Shown here in pieces: positions 54,190 to 64,000 of a stretch of DNA of 64,000 nucleotides (position 1 is its first letter; each line of letters opens with the position of its first letter). The stretch lies in the NCBI RefSeq assembly GCF_000699445.3, contig NC_067200.1:10147450-10211449 (forward strand), given 5' to 3'. The notes beneath the pieces were generated by a model, which searched no databases, was not told where the DNA came from, and worked only from the letters and a program-made list of their open reading frames with translations. The DNA is from Schistosoma haematobium (taxonomy: Eukaryota > Platyhelminthes > Trematoda > Strigeidida > Schistosomatidae). Both the position numbers and the translations under genes were made by a program.

Positions 54190-54725
54190 ATATACATTAT
54201 TTCTTTATTTGATCACATAAATATTGGTACGAAATAGCACTGAATACATATGCGCCATACAAGTCACTTGATTTGTTTGTGAGTTGTGATACTGCCTGGG
54301 TGCCCAGGCCGAAACAGGTGGTTTTCCTAGAGGGTCACACCCCGAGCATATGATCTAAAGGTCTAATCTACAAGGCAGTGGAGCAACGTAAGGAGATGCA
54401 GTCCTGTGACAGCCGGCGACCAACGATTGGTTCACATGCCATTTGTTTCCTCAGGATTCTGGAGCCCATATACACCAATGTTTTGTAATAAGGTTTTTCA
54501 ACTCCTGTAGGTGGGTCCTTCATATCTGCCAACCCGGTTAAAGCGCGAACATTTGCTTTTTGTCCTCTCAGTTTCGTAAACAACAGCCGTGCCATGGGAA
54601 GGCAGTGAGCAGAGCTTTCTTAGAAATGGCTGTATACGCGTGACCATGTGAGAGCGTTTCGAGAGAGTGAGAGAGAGGGCTGACTCTCCCCACTCTCGGC
54701 CGTACCAGGGCTTTTGGGGACTGCA
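54190..54725 (-). mobile_element. Family M copy, near full length
   Basis: Tail at 54195-54225 (TTATTTCTTTATTTG), body as in the other copies, and the 5' end CCACTCTCGGCCGTACCAGGGC at about 54700-54720. Carries the extra ~40-bp block after GCTTTAACCGG that the 13.1-kb copy lacks. No target duplication recognised. Confidence 0.65.
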
Positions 54726-54739
54726 AGATGTTTGCCAAT

Positions 54740-54990
54740 AAAAAAAATAAATAATCTGGACATTCTGTTCTGCTTTATGGCTGTGAAATGTGACCATCAA
54801 AAGTAGGATAGTTATTTTATGCCTGCAAAGCATTGATTGATGTTGAAATCATCGAGTGCACATCGCTGAGGTTAGAAGACGAGAACTAAGTAGGGATTGA
54901 AAATTAGCTAAAAAGGTAGTCAATCTTTATCGACTCAGTCATGGGTTAAAGCTAGGTAGGCTAATGTTTACTCAAGCGGTGGAGGGTTCT
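54740..54990 (+). pseudogene. RTE-type LINE scrap (second family)
   Basis: GTTCTGCTTTATGGCTGTGAAATGTGACC encodes Val-Leu-Leu-Tyr-Gly-Cys-Glu, followed by CTGAGGTTAGAAGACGAG. Upstream of the GLMP start. Confidence 0.55.
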
Positions 54991-55756
54991 ATACAAGTAG
55001 TAACATAAATCAAAGAATCAATCGCCATCAAGTATAATTTTATTTGAATTAGTGCAGAATTTCTGGCGAAAAGAACAAGTGATTGGGTCAAAAGACAAGG
55101 AGAGCTGCAGTAATTAGAGTTGTCTGGCAGTAATATATATATATATATATGCATCAAGATACAAAAAACTATAACAGACGTTTCGGTAATGAAGTGAAGA
55201 TTTAGATCTAGTTAAGAGATTTGCTGGGTTTGGTAGAGGTAAGTTAAGCAGATTTTGAACTTCTGGACTAATGTTTCAAAGACGAACTTATGAATAACAT
55301 AACTACGTTTTTAATCACTAGATGGAGATAACTAAGATATAATTTATTTTAAGGTTCATTCAGCTGGGAAATACTTTACCAACTATATCAACACCCATAT
55401 ACATAAAGCTAAAACTTGATTATCTGATAATCAAGTTTCGAAAGCGATGAATCATATGTTATCTAATCAGGCCTCTATTCGTTTATTTTACATCGGTTGG
55501 TCACAAAGTTATTAACCCACTAACTAACTACAATAAATCCCCCTAAACAGTTGATCCAACAGCTGCTTATTTACTGTCGTCTGTTTATTTGGGAACAGCT
55601 TTCCAGCTGTATTTAGCAGTTTAATAACCTCAAGAATCAGCAGACTTTGTAGAGCACCTTGCTTTTCACAGCCATTTTGGTAGTTATCACATTGCATTCC
55701 ATCCTGAACAGGAAAGAAGCATATGGGTTTACCATAGCTATATTTTATTTGATTCA
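54991..55756. other. No recognisable gene
   Basis: AT-rich with a (TA)n run at 55134-55150; short chance frames. Confidence 0.4.
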
Positions 55757-58010
55757 TCTCAGAGGACATAGCAGGCGAGTAGAAAAGCCAATAACGAACA
55801 AACTACCTGTGGCATACAGGTTTTCACACCGAGTAGTCAAATGACTTTCCTCCCACCACTGGGGAGAAGTGACTATGCAGTCATCTTATTTAAATTCATG
55901 GCTGAGATTGCCTATTAAACAGTTGCGCCGGCCTGTCCTAATATATGGAAGGCAGATATGGAGGCAATCAACTGGGAAATTGACCCAAGGGCATCAGTAC
56001 AAGAGGCATGGACTCTTTTTAGGTAGTTATACAATCGGGTAACAACCATACATACTCTGGACATTTCTAAAAAAGAAGCACGGCCATCCCTGGATAGGCC
56101 GGGATATTCGACGTTTACTAAGAGAAAAGAAGAAATGCTGGGACGTTGCCATCCGCCTTGGCACAGCAGGTACGATGGAACGCTACAGATCGATAAGAAA
56201 CAATATAACAAAAGTTTGGGAGGCTCAAAGAAAATATGGAACGCAGTTGGCACAATCAGCACTCAAGCAGCCCACGAGAATATTCTCGTACATAAATAAT
56301 AGAACAAGGATGCACCATTGGATTCCCTACCTAATTAAAGAAGGGAGTAAATCTGAAGTGACGGAGGAAGATCAGGAAAAAGCAGAGGCTATAGCTGACT
56401 ATTTTGGGGCAGTTTTCACTTAAAAACCTCCTCTACAGAAGGAACCAGACCAAAATAAAGAGTCAACAAACCACCTGCTCACTTTGGACTTCGATCAAGA
56501 CAATGTGCTTAAGGCTCTTAGCACCTTAAACATGGAAAAGTCAACAGGACCAGATGAACAACACCCCAAAATCTTGAGACATATTGCACAATATATCGCG
56601 GTCCCACTGACTGTGATATTCAATGTGTCACTTGACCAAGGTGGGTTACCTATGGACTGGAAGGACGCGATCGTCACTCCTATAAATAAAACAGGACCAA
56701 GACAAGTTCCATCGAGCTACAGACCTGTAAGCCTCACCAGTGTTGTAGTTAAAATTTTGGAAAGAATAGTCAAACGGACCAAATTGGCATTTATGGAAAC
56801 CAATAACTTGCTAAACATAGAACATGGTTTTAGAAAGGGTCCATCTTGTACAAAGAACCTCCTTATAGCAAGGGAGTTTTGGATAAAGGCGCTAGACAAC
56901 GGAAACTCAGTGAATGTTGTCTATATATACTTCAGTAAGGCTTTTGACAAGGTGCCAACTAATAGACTGCTATTGAAGTTGGAAAACCTTGGCATTGCCG
57001 GACCTCTTTCAAAATGGATTAAGGATTTCCTAGTAGGTCGTAGACAGAAAGTAAGAATAAATTCCAAGTGCTCCATCTGGAGACCAGTACTTAGTGGAGT
57101 ACCTCAATGTTCCGTCCTAGGTCCTTTACTTTTTACAATGTATGTTAATGATCTTCCAAGTATAGTACAGTCTCCAATGTTATTATACGATGACGATGTA
57201 AAGATCTGGAGAGTAATAACTGGAGACAGACGCATGTGCTCTTCAGGCAGACTTAAATAATGATTCACTGGTCTAAAGAGTGGCTGATGCCTATCAGTGC
57301 AGCAAAGTGTGTCTACATGCACTTTGGGGATTCAAAGGTTAATAGGTACAACATAGGGGAAGTGCCATTACCCGTGGTCCGGTCTCATAAGGATCTAGGG
57401 GTGACAGTGAGTCATGATCTTAAGACGACGGCCCATTGCCAGGAGGTCGCAGCTAAGGAGTTTAGAACCCTCTGGGCTTTAAGACGGACATTCACTAAGT
57501 TAGATACCACCATGTTCACCACAGTATACACATCCTTAGTGAGAACTAAGCTTGAGAACTGCATTCAGGCTGCAAGCCCCTATTCAAAAGGTGACTCAGA
57601 TATCCTAGAAAAAGTACAGAGGGCAGCTACCCGTGCAATTCCAGAACTCTGGAGTTCACCATACAAAGAGCGGCTTGAAAAGCTGGACCTCTCTACTCTG
57701 TCCTTTCGCAGATTGAGAGATCTAATTTTGATGTACAGAATACTGAGGAATGATTCTGGACCTAACTTACTCTCTTTTTCTTCCCACTAGATCGGGACAT
57801 CTCAGAGGACATAGCAGACGAGTAGAAAAGCCAAGAACGAACAAATACCCGTGGTATACAGGTTTTCACACCGAGTTATCAATACTTAAGTATTGGAACC
57901 TGCTGTCCGAAGCAGTGGTGTCCGCACCTTTAATTGACACTTTCAAGAGAAGACTGGACACTTACAGAAGCATACTAGAAAAGGAATAAAATAGGCCGTA
58001 GGCCTACTGT
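55757..58010 (+). mobile_element. CR1-like LINE, rearranged and 5'-truncated
   Basis: 55757-55840 is a piece of the 3' coding end (Leu-Arg-Gly-His-Ser-Arg-Arg-Val-Glu-Lys) fused to the end of an endonuclease domain (Leu-Gly-Arg-Ser-Asp-Tyr-Ala-Val-Ile, about 55858). Linker, RT and true 3' end follow, closing with GGCCTACTGTCTTTACTACACAAA and TGAATCTGATG. Confidence 0.8.
56064..57989 (+). pseudogene. CR1-like reverse transcriptase with one stop and two frame changes
   Basis: Blocks in order: Lys-Lys-His-Gly-His-Pro-Trp-Ile (56070), Ser-Thr-Gly-Pro-Asp (56540), Ser-Ser-Tyr-Arg-Pro-Val-Ser-Leu-Thr-Ser (56712), Glu-His-Gly-Phe-Arg-Lys-Gly (56820), Tyr-Phe-Ser-Lys-Ala-Phe-Asp-Lys-Val, Leu-Ser-Gly-Val-Pro-Gln-Cys-Ser-Val-Leu-Gly-Pro-Leu-Leu-Phe, catalytic Tyr-Asp-Asp-Asp (57185, usually Phe/Tyr-Ala-Asp-Asp), then Leu-Gly-Val-Thr-Val-Ser and a C-terminal Phe-Lys-Arg-Arg-Leu-Asp. 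The frame is broken by TAA at 56421-56423, shifts at about 57235 and again at about 57780. Otherwise well kept, so a fairly young copy. Confidence 0.85.
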
Positions 58011-58379
58011 CTTTACTACACAAATCTGAATCTGATGTTATTTTAATAACTAAGTGAGTATACAGAGGGGAACAATGCAAAAAAATCTCTTAAGCATAGG
58101 AAAAAAGAAAAACAAAAATGGTTCTGAGAATAACCCAACCATACGATTTCAGTGAAATTACTACTCTACAATGTAAGGTTCCTCCAGACTTCCCCGCTCT
58201 TTCGTTTTGATGGCCTTGAATGGGCAACGTCCAGGGGTACCGTTCACTGGCGGAGGTTGCGAGCACTTGAAGGTTAAATTGTCGCAAGATGATTGGTGCG
58301 TCATATCGACAGTTAGTGAAAATTTTCAGAAGCGGTCAAATCAAAATATTTTTGAATTTGAATTGAGTTCAGCCACACC

Positions 58380-58439
58380 ATGTCCGGTAACGCCCACCCT
58401 TCAAGTAACGAAGACGATGCCATCGTGATGATGCATGAT
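58380..58439 (+). CDS. Tentative first exon of an unknown plus-strand gene
   Basis: ATG in a strong start context (CCACACCATGT) followed by 20 codons, Met-Ser-Gly-Asn-Ala-His-Pro-Ser-Ser-Asn-Glu-Asp-Asp, ending at a GTAAGA donor in phase 0. The ATG lies 7 bases after a TTGAGTTCAG acceptor-like site. I recognise no family. Confidence 0.3.
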
Positions 58440-58698
58440 GTAAGACGAATCTTCAATGATATTATGTTATCTTGACGATTTACAAGTTGGGACAATATTG
58501 AGACCTGTTTAAACAGGTCATAAGGCAATATATTGACTTCTGTGGTTAATAATTATTTTTTTAGTATACGCATCCTAAGTACGTTATGTCATTATGTATA
58601 AAGAACAATGATGAACCATCTCTAAAGTATTTTTTGTGAGATATGTCTGTACATATGGACGTAAATTCAGTTCATCCGAGTCAGATGCATGCGTTCAG

Positions 58699-58796
58699 GA
58701 TGTAGATGATGGTAGTGATCATCATTCTTCTGAAGAGCATACAACTCCTAACTCACCACCACAACCTAGACAAAGAAGACGACGTCAGTCATCTAC
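58699..58796 (+). CDS. Tentative second exon of an unknown plus-strand gene
   Basis: Acceptor GCGTTCAG then Asp-Val-Asp-Asp-Gly-Ser-Asp-His-His-Ser-Ser-Glu-Glu, Pro-Pro-Gln-Pro-Arg-Gln-Arg-Arg-Arg-Arg-Gln-Ser-Ser, to a GTATGT donor. Phase 0 fits the preceding exon. Acidic/Ser then basic composition suggests a nuclear protein, but nothing identifies it. An upstream acceptor (TTCATCCGAG) is an alternative. Confidence 0.3.
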
Positions 58797-58849
58797 GTAT
58801 GTTTTGTTTCGAAATATTGCCACTGCGAATCTGCATTTTGGGTGCGTGC

Positions 58850-59569
58850 AGTAAATGGTGAGCTAAAACTCACCTCTATTAAGACCGTGCACAACCATCC
58901 CTGACAGAAGGATATATTTCTGTCGATCCATCGAGAGGACAGTTGACGCCAAGTGGACCTGAATAATGAATTTTCAAGGACTTCACTATACCATGTACCG
59001 CAAAATAAAAAACACATTTTCACCTAATTGTGAAAACCGAAAATGAAATTTCAAATTTATTTATAATTAATTTCGAATTTTGGCTGTGCAAAAAGCAGAA
59101 ATGAAAAAGTAGCGCAAAAATGTGTCGCGATACACCTAGAGCGCTGCCCCTTGAGTGCACGCGCTCAAAACCACCTAGGCCTATGAAACAAAGAGAACTA
59201 TGAAAGGTATCAACAGACCAGTGTGAAGTACTGTTCTTAGTTCACAGACAGTCCAATATCTTCGTAACTGGTTGGTTTTTTGTGCTTCCTTTTTGGTGTT
59301 AGGGTATACCCATTTTATCTTCTCCAGTTCATGTCTCTTATCAACTTTCTGTACGAACGAACGCAATTTTCTCAAATAATTCCTTGTTCTGCTAATTTTA
59401 CTCGGGTGCTGAGCAACACCATCTGGCTAACAAACACATACGGAGCTCGTTAGGCATAACATCTCATCATTCCTCACATATATAATTTGGAGATGACAAA
59501 AGGCACTAACAACTGACAGTTATTTGGAGGTCAATATGTATCGCGTTAAACGAATCTGTTCGTTTTACG
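58850..59569. other. No recognisable element
   Basis: Relatively repeat-poor; locally GC-rich at 59120-59185. Confidence 0.4.
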
Positions 59570-59599
59570 TTAACGGGGTCGGCAGAACAAACAATTTGC

Positions 59600-60125
59600 A
59601 TTAGAGGTTGGTCGACTTGTTAGTTTCATCCTACAAGTGCATTTCGTGCTTTTTTGGACATTGTAGCAACTCCCTGAGTGTGTGGAGCATTTTCCTCTTC
59701 GTGACCGGAGTATAACAGCATCTTTCTCGTATCTAGCCTTGGCTTTGCAGCTTGGGTTTGATGGGTTTCTCTGATTCCCAGTGCTGCCAGTTTGTATCTT
59801 CTCATTTCCGTCGCTATTTGACTGGTCTTCTCGATTTCCCACATTATCCGGATGTTCCATCTACCTATAAAAACTGTTACTCTGGTTGTTAGAACGGGCA
59901 TCGGACTGTGACTTCCGAAGGAGATCAGTTTTCACCGTGAGGCGTCATAACTTTTCTAAGTGAAGACTTCCAAACTCCCAGGGCAGAGTTTAAGTAGTTT
60001 GAATTATTTTTCTGGTTAGCGTTTTCTCAGCGAATTAGCTTTCTACGGGGTAAGACCGTCAACCCCAAACACGACCTTCCTCTTTTACCCGGGCTTGGGG
60101 CCGGCAGTAACTCTAGAAGAGCTAA
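59600..60125 (-). pseudogene. RTE-like LINE 5' end: leader and start of endonuclease
   Basis: Minus strand: leader with TTACTGCCGGCCCCAAGCCC and GAAAGCTAATTCGCTGAG, then Ile-Gly-Arg-Trp-Asn-Ile-Arg, Thr-Ser-Gln-Ile-Ala-Thr-Glu-Met-Arg-Arg-Tyr and Leu-Gly-Ile-Arg-Glu-Thr-His of an apurinic-type endonuclease, breaking off after Lys-Ala-Arg-Asn-Ala-Leu-Val-Gly. The catalytic Asn and Glu of the first motifs are visible. Confidence 0.75.
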
Positions 60126-61929
60126 AGGCAGAGTTCTTACGAATACACTCGTGTCTAACTAATTACTCCTAGCTATATGTCAATAGTTCACATAGTTATC
60201 AACTTTCCCGTACTGAAAGAATTTTTTGGTAACCAATCGTATGTATTAGTGGTTTTATTAAATCCCATCACGATCAAACAATAACGAGGTCGAAAATACC
60301 TCCCTGTAACTAGATAAACCGTACTAAACTTAACAAACTAACTAGAATATTAGTTAGAATTCTTCTCTACGGTCATACTTTTGTTCCTTCAGTTAGCCTG
60401 TTAATGCAAATGCTATTGGAAATCGACTCATACGGACAGTATACCGGTATAAACGTCAACGGACGTTCTAATTTGAACCAAAGGTAATACCGATGTCAGT
60501 GTCGACGTAACATTGATTGTTTTTCTATTGCTAAGCACAAAATACTAATACTGCCCATGAATCAGGCTAGTAACCAACGGCTATTACTATGTATCCTCCT
60601 GTGATTTATTCAAATATCTGTACACAAAACCATTCTTAATTATTATAACCTCTCTCTGTTTAACTCTTAAAAGATTTTCGCATAGATCTCTATTTTGCGC
60701 GTGTCTAGAATTAAACCAAGCATTTTGAAATTAATACATGTATTTCCCCATCAATTGCCTCAGTCTTGTTGGTTTATCTTTCAGCTTACTAATATCCGGA
60801 GGATTCTTATCATTCTGTTGGTAACCTCACTCGATATGGCATCGAACCAGCGTAACATTGGTTCTAGTGGGAGAGTAGTGTAGTCGTATTGGTCATCGCC
60901 TTTCGTGCCTGTAGGCAACCCTCGTGCTATTGATAGAAGAAACCTGACTAGTAGCGAATAGGCCTTTATATAGATCTTCGCAAAGTCGGAGTGAGCGTGA
61001 GATTTCCTGTTCAGACAAACAAAGCTTCTCAGCACTCAACATAAGATAATAGGAAATATAATGCCTATACAAAATAAGGAAGTGGATGAATACTTGAACT
61101 CTGTTGTTTTGACATATACTTAGTTGTTTGAGGTCAACTCTTAACCAATCAACCTAAGCTGTTACACACCATATAATCCTCTAGGCCAAACGTGAAATAA
61201 CTGGGAAAATAGATATTCAACACTTAATACGAAGAGAAGGCTAACAATGGTGAACGCGAGAAAATTCAATCGAATTCAGTCAGATGGCATGGCTTGGCCT
61301 TTCAGACTTGGTCACTATGTATAACTTTTCTTTACTCACACTAAATATATTATTCTATCTTTGGCGCAAATGTATTCTCCAAAAGCACTAGACGTCATGT
61401 TGCTGATCCTTATGATACGACGAGTCGGTGTAGACAATAATGGGACTTCAAAGTAAGATCTCATAGATTAGGTAATCACATCGTGACATATCTATAATTT
61501 TAGGATTACGTCTACTATTACAATAGTAATAATAACTAAGGAGACCATAATTCTACAGTTATACCCCCCCCGAAAATGGGTAGAAAGTTGAAAACTTTCA
61601 ATAACAGCTAATTTTTTCGATATATAAGGTCGCGGGAAGCTATGAATGGATCAGTCACAAAATGCTTACCAAACATCGATTCGAACCATAACATTTCATT
61701 CTCCATGTTTTACTTCGCTTCATCTGTTCATATTTTTTGTGCAAACGACTCATTCACTTATTATGACAATTATCCTCCTTTCGCCAGTCCATATTTTCTT
61801 AGTAAAACAAATAAATATTCGGAGTGATAATATGCTAGCTGATGGTCGTAACAAATCCATTGTCGTTGAACAAACACAGTTATTTATTCTTAAGCTACAA
61901 TTACCTGTCACACTGATTGGGGTTAAGGG
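60126..61929. other. No recognisable gene
   Basis: Mixed AT-rich sequence. A GC-richer patch at 60830-60930 with CATCGAACCAGCG and GGGAGAGTAG looks SINE- or leader-like but is unassigned. A run of eight C sits at 61565-61572. Confidence 0.4.
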
Positions 61930-62250
61930 AACGGATGTATTACTGATATCTGCTTCCATTTCTCAACGTAATGTGTCCTGTGGCTTCCTTCTTTTCCGCT
62001 GCCCTTCACTATTCCAAGTTAGGGTTTGTCTCATGATACAGTTTGATGATTTGCGTAATCTATGTCCTATCCATTTCCATCGTCTTTTCCTAATTTCCTC
62101 TTCAGCTGGAAGTTGGTTTGTTCTCTCCCTCAGAAGGCTATTGCTGATGGTATCCGGCCAATGGATGTTGAGTATCCTGCGTAGACAGCTATTCATAAAT
62201 ACTTGTACCTTCTTGATGATGGTTGTTGTAGTTCTCTAAGTTTTAGCTAC
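61930..62250 (-). pseudogene. RTE-like LINE fragment
   Basis: Minus strand encodes [30 protein letters not shown]. Open for 77 codons. Confidence 0.7.
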
Positions 62251-63518
62251 GTATAGTAGATCTACACTGGTGAGCAAGACTTCGAATAACTCAACCTATA
62301 ATTATAGTCTTTATTATTGCGTTTTATACTTATTCTTTTTCATTTTTATCGTCGCCTATGTTAATCTATTGCTGTGAACTTTCGTTGCTTCATGTCAATG
62401 TTGATTGATATTTATACTTAACTAATTAGTTCAGTCGATAGAACTAACTAATCAACTACGATTATAACCGGCTATCGTGGTTCTTTAACAAGCATTAGCA
62501 GCATGTAAACGCTCCTGTGCAATAAGTCTGTTAAAATATCAACCACTCGTGAGTATAGCTGCAAGTCAACACGAACGCGCATCTGTTTGTAACTTATCCA
62601 CTTGTATAAGCGAGACAAGATTGACTGTCGACTATAAATTCATATTTCTGCTTAACCACTATACACTAGAATGTTTTACTTTTTTACCACCGCCTGCCCA
62701 ATTTCCAATTGCTGAGTTTCGTAGCCAAACAGAGGATACAAATGCTAGAAATTTACAGTGAGTTTGAAGTATAAATGTTCTGCAATCTTAGATTTTGTTT
62801 AGACTGTTCGTCTACTTCATATCTTCATTACTTAGAAACAAGAGTAACCCAGGCGAGTTTCAGAATTTCATTAGATTGTTTCGTACTATATTTATGTTGC
62901 GTGACAACATTTCGTAGTTGCTTTCACGTAAAGTAGTCATATATTCTGTCACTGCCGCAAAGTTTCAGTCGAAATCATGTACATTTATGACTCTTTAATC
63001 GACATACTGTAGTAAAAAACATATTGCATGTACACGAGTACGCTTAGTCCATGTTCTAAGTACACACGTTGTTGTACATAATATGTCACTTAACGCTAGG
63101 TAGTAAGCTCTTTGTTTAAGCCTTTTACGAAATTGTAACGTTATCTGAACCCTCTAAACTTTAGTTGCTTTGGTGATTACCATTTTAATTAATGCTTACT
63201 ACACTCCTTGTATTTGTTATTATTTCACACGGTAAATTAGGGCTCGATTTCCTTATTACACGACAGTCATTTAAATTCTATATTCGGTTTATTAACATGC
63301 AATACGGGTTTGGAAAATTCTAAACGTCCTCGAAAATTCTCCACGAACCCAACCATAGTTTTCGTATATGTTTTTATTCACACATCCAACTGTTACGCCA
63401 ATAGTACCTAAACGAACGTTCAGTGCAACTGTCAGTATACGTAAGAACGATGTTATTTAGATTTGACTTTATAACACACCCGAAATATTGTAGTTATTCT
63501 ACTTTAATGTCATACTGT
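62251..63518. other. Mostly unassigned; one exon-like segment
   Basis: 62717-62757 (41 bp) has a pyrimidine-rich tract and AG before it and GTGAGT after it, and is open. It could be a small exon of the tentative plus-strand gene, but the pairing is unproven. Nothing else is recognisable. Confidence 0.3.
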
Positions 63519-63925
63519 TGTAGCGTGGCGTCGAGTTGAAGATTAACTGTGAACACCGCTACCAAGAAACACGTGCCAAGCGAATCAGAAGGCGTAAGAA
63601 GCTCGTTCCAAATGACTCCATAAAATCCCCGAGAAGCCGAATACCAGAAGGCAATTAATGGACCAAGTCGATGTTTATTTGCTGGCGATCTCGTGGCATC
63701 GAAAGGATACCGAGATCGTGCCAGGATACAAGCTTGGTTACAGAACGTAACCGAATTCGCGCGAAGTTACAATCGAAGTGTAAGCGAAAGAATGGAAGCA
63801 GAAAATAGCTGTCATTAGCACAGTCAAACAAAAGCACGTTAAAACAAACACTGGTACAGTTGGTTATAATAATAATTGTTTTTATTAAACCAGTCGTGTT
63901 CTCGTGATAAACGTGAGTCACTACA
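63519..63925 (-). mobile_element. 3' LTR (family Q) of an LTR retrotransposon running off the window
   Basis: Minus strand TGTAGTGACTCAC (from 63925) to GCTACA (63519), same ends and length as the solo LTR at 35568. Bases 63926 onward read AGCGGGGGCTCC on the minus strand just before the LTR, a polypurine-tract-like stretch, so the body lies beyond 64000. Confidence 0.75.
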
Positions 63926-64000
63926 GGAGCCCCCGCTAGAAAGGGTTTACACTTTCGATAAATAGCGGTTTGAATCGTGGGACTGATCGGCTGATGAGCG

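Noticed and set aside
58380..58796. Assignment of the tentative plus-strand exons to a MAX-like or other named transcription factor
   Set aside because: Only a vague resemblance in composition (Met-Ser, acidic, then Arg-rich); no diagnostic motif.

Overview
The window reads as nuclear DNA of a blood fluke (Schistosoma or a close relative). It is AT-rich, it carries tRNA-like SINEs with hammerhead ribozymes (the SM-alpha type known from schistosomes), RTE-, CR1- and Penelope-type retroelements and a Ty3/Gypsy element, and its one clear host gene has 43- and 44-bp introns at the 5' end followed by introns of 2 to 6 kb, a gene shape known from schistosomes. I see no bacterial-type genes, rRNA or true tRNA genes.

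Layout. 1-28.1 kb is repeat-dense: RTE-like LINE fragments in both orientations, including a nearly identical inverted pair at 18.97-20.96 kb; hammerhead SINEs; a 482-bp retroposon family (called M here) and an LTR-like family (N), each found inserted into the other; a broken Penelope-like element flanked by inverted hammerhead-bearing repeats (10.7-11.9 kb); and a decayed CR1-like LINE (21.3-22.8 kb). 28.13-33.82 kb is a complete but dead Ty3/Gypsy retrotransposon with two LTRs, an open gag frame and a frameshifted pol. 33.8-39.7 kb holds solo LTRs and LINE fragments.

40.2-54.1 kb, minus strand, is the only convincing host gene: six exons with matching splice phases give a 529-residue protein that I identify as glycosylated lysosomal membrane protein (GLMP/NCU-G1). 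It has a signal peptide, a heavily N-glycosylated luminal domain, one membrane span and a cytosolic tail with a 14-Asn run, a YEKL sorting motif and a PPSY motif. Its long introns are filled with the same repeat families as the flanks.

54.2-58.0 kb has further repeats and a CR1-like LINE with most of its reverse transcriptase. 58.1-63.5 kb is poorer in repeats and contains a tentative start of a plus-strand gene (58.38 and about 58.70 kb). The right edge enters another LTR retrotransposon, whose 3' LTR matches a solo LTR at 35.57 kb.

The genes do not form a pathway. The biology here is one lysosomal membrane gene set in a history of nested retroelement insertions, with small self-cleaving ribozymes carried by at least three repeat families. 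All alignments were made by eye. Family names come from recognised motifs; no database search was run.
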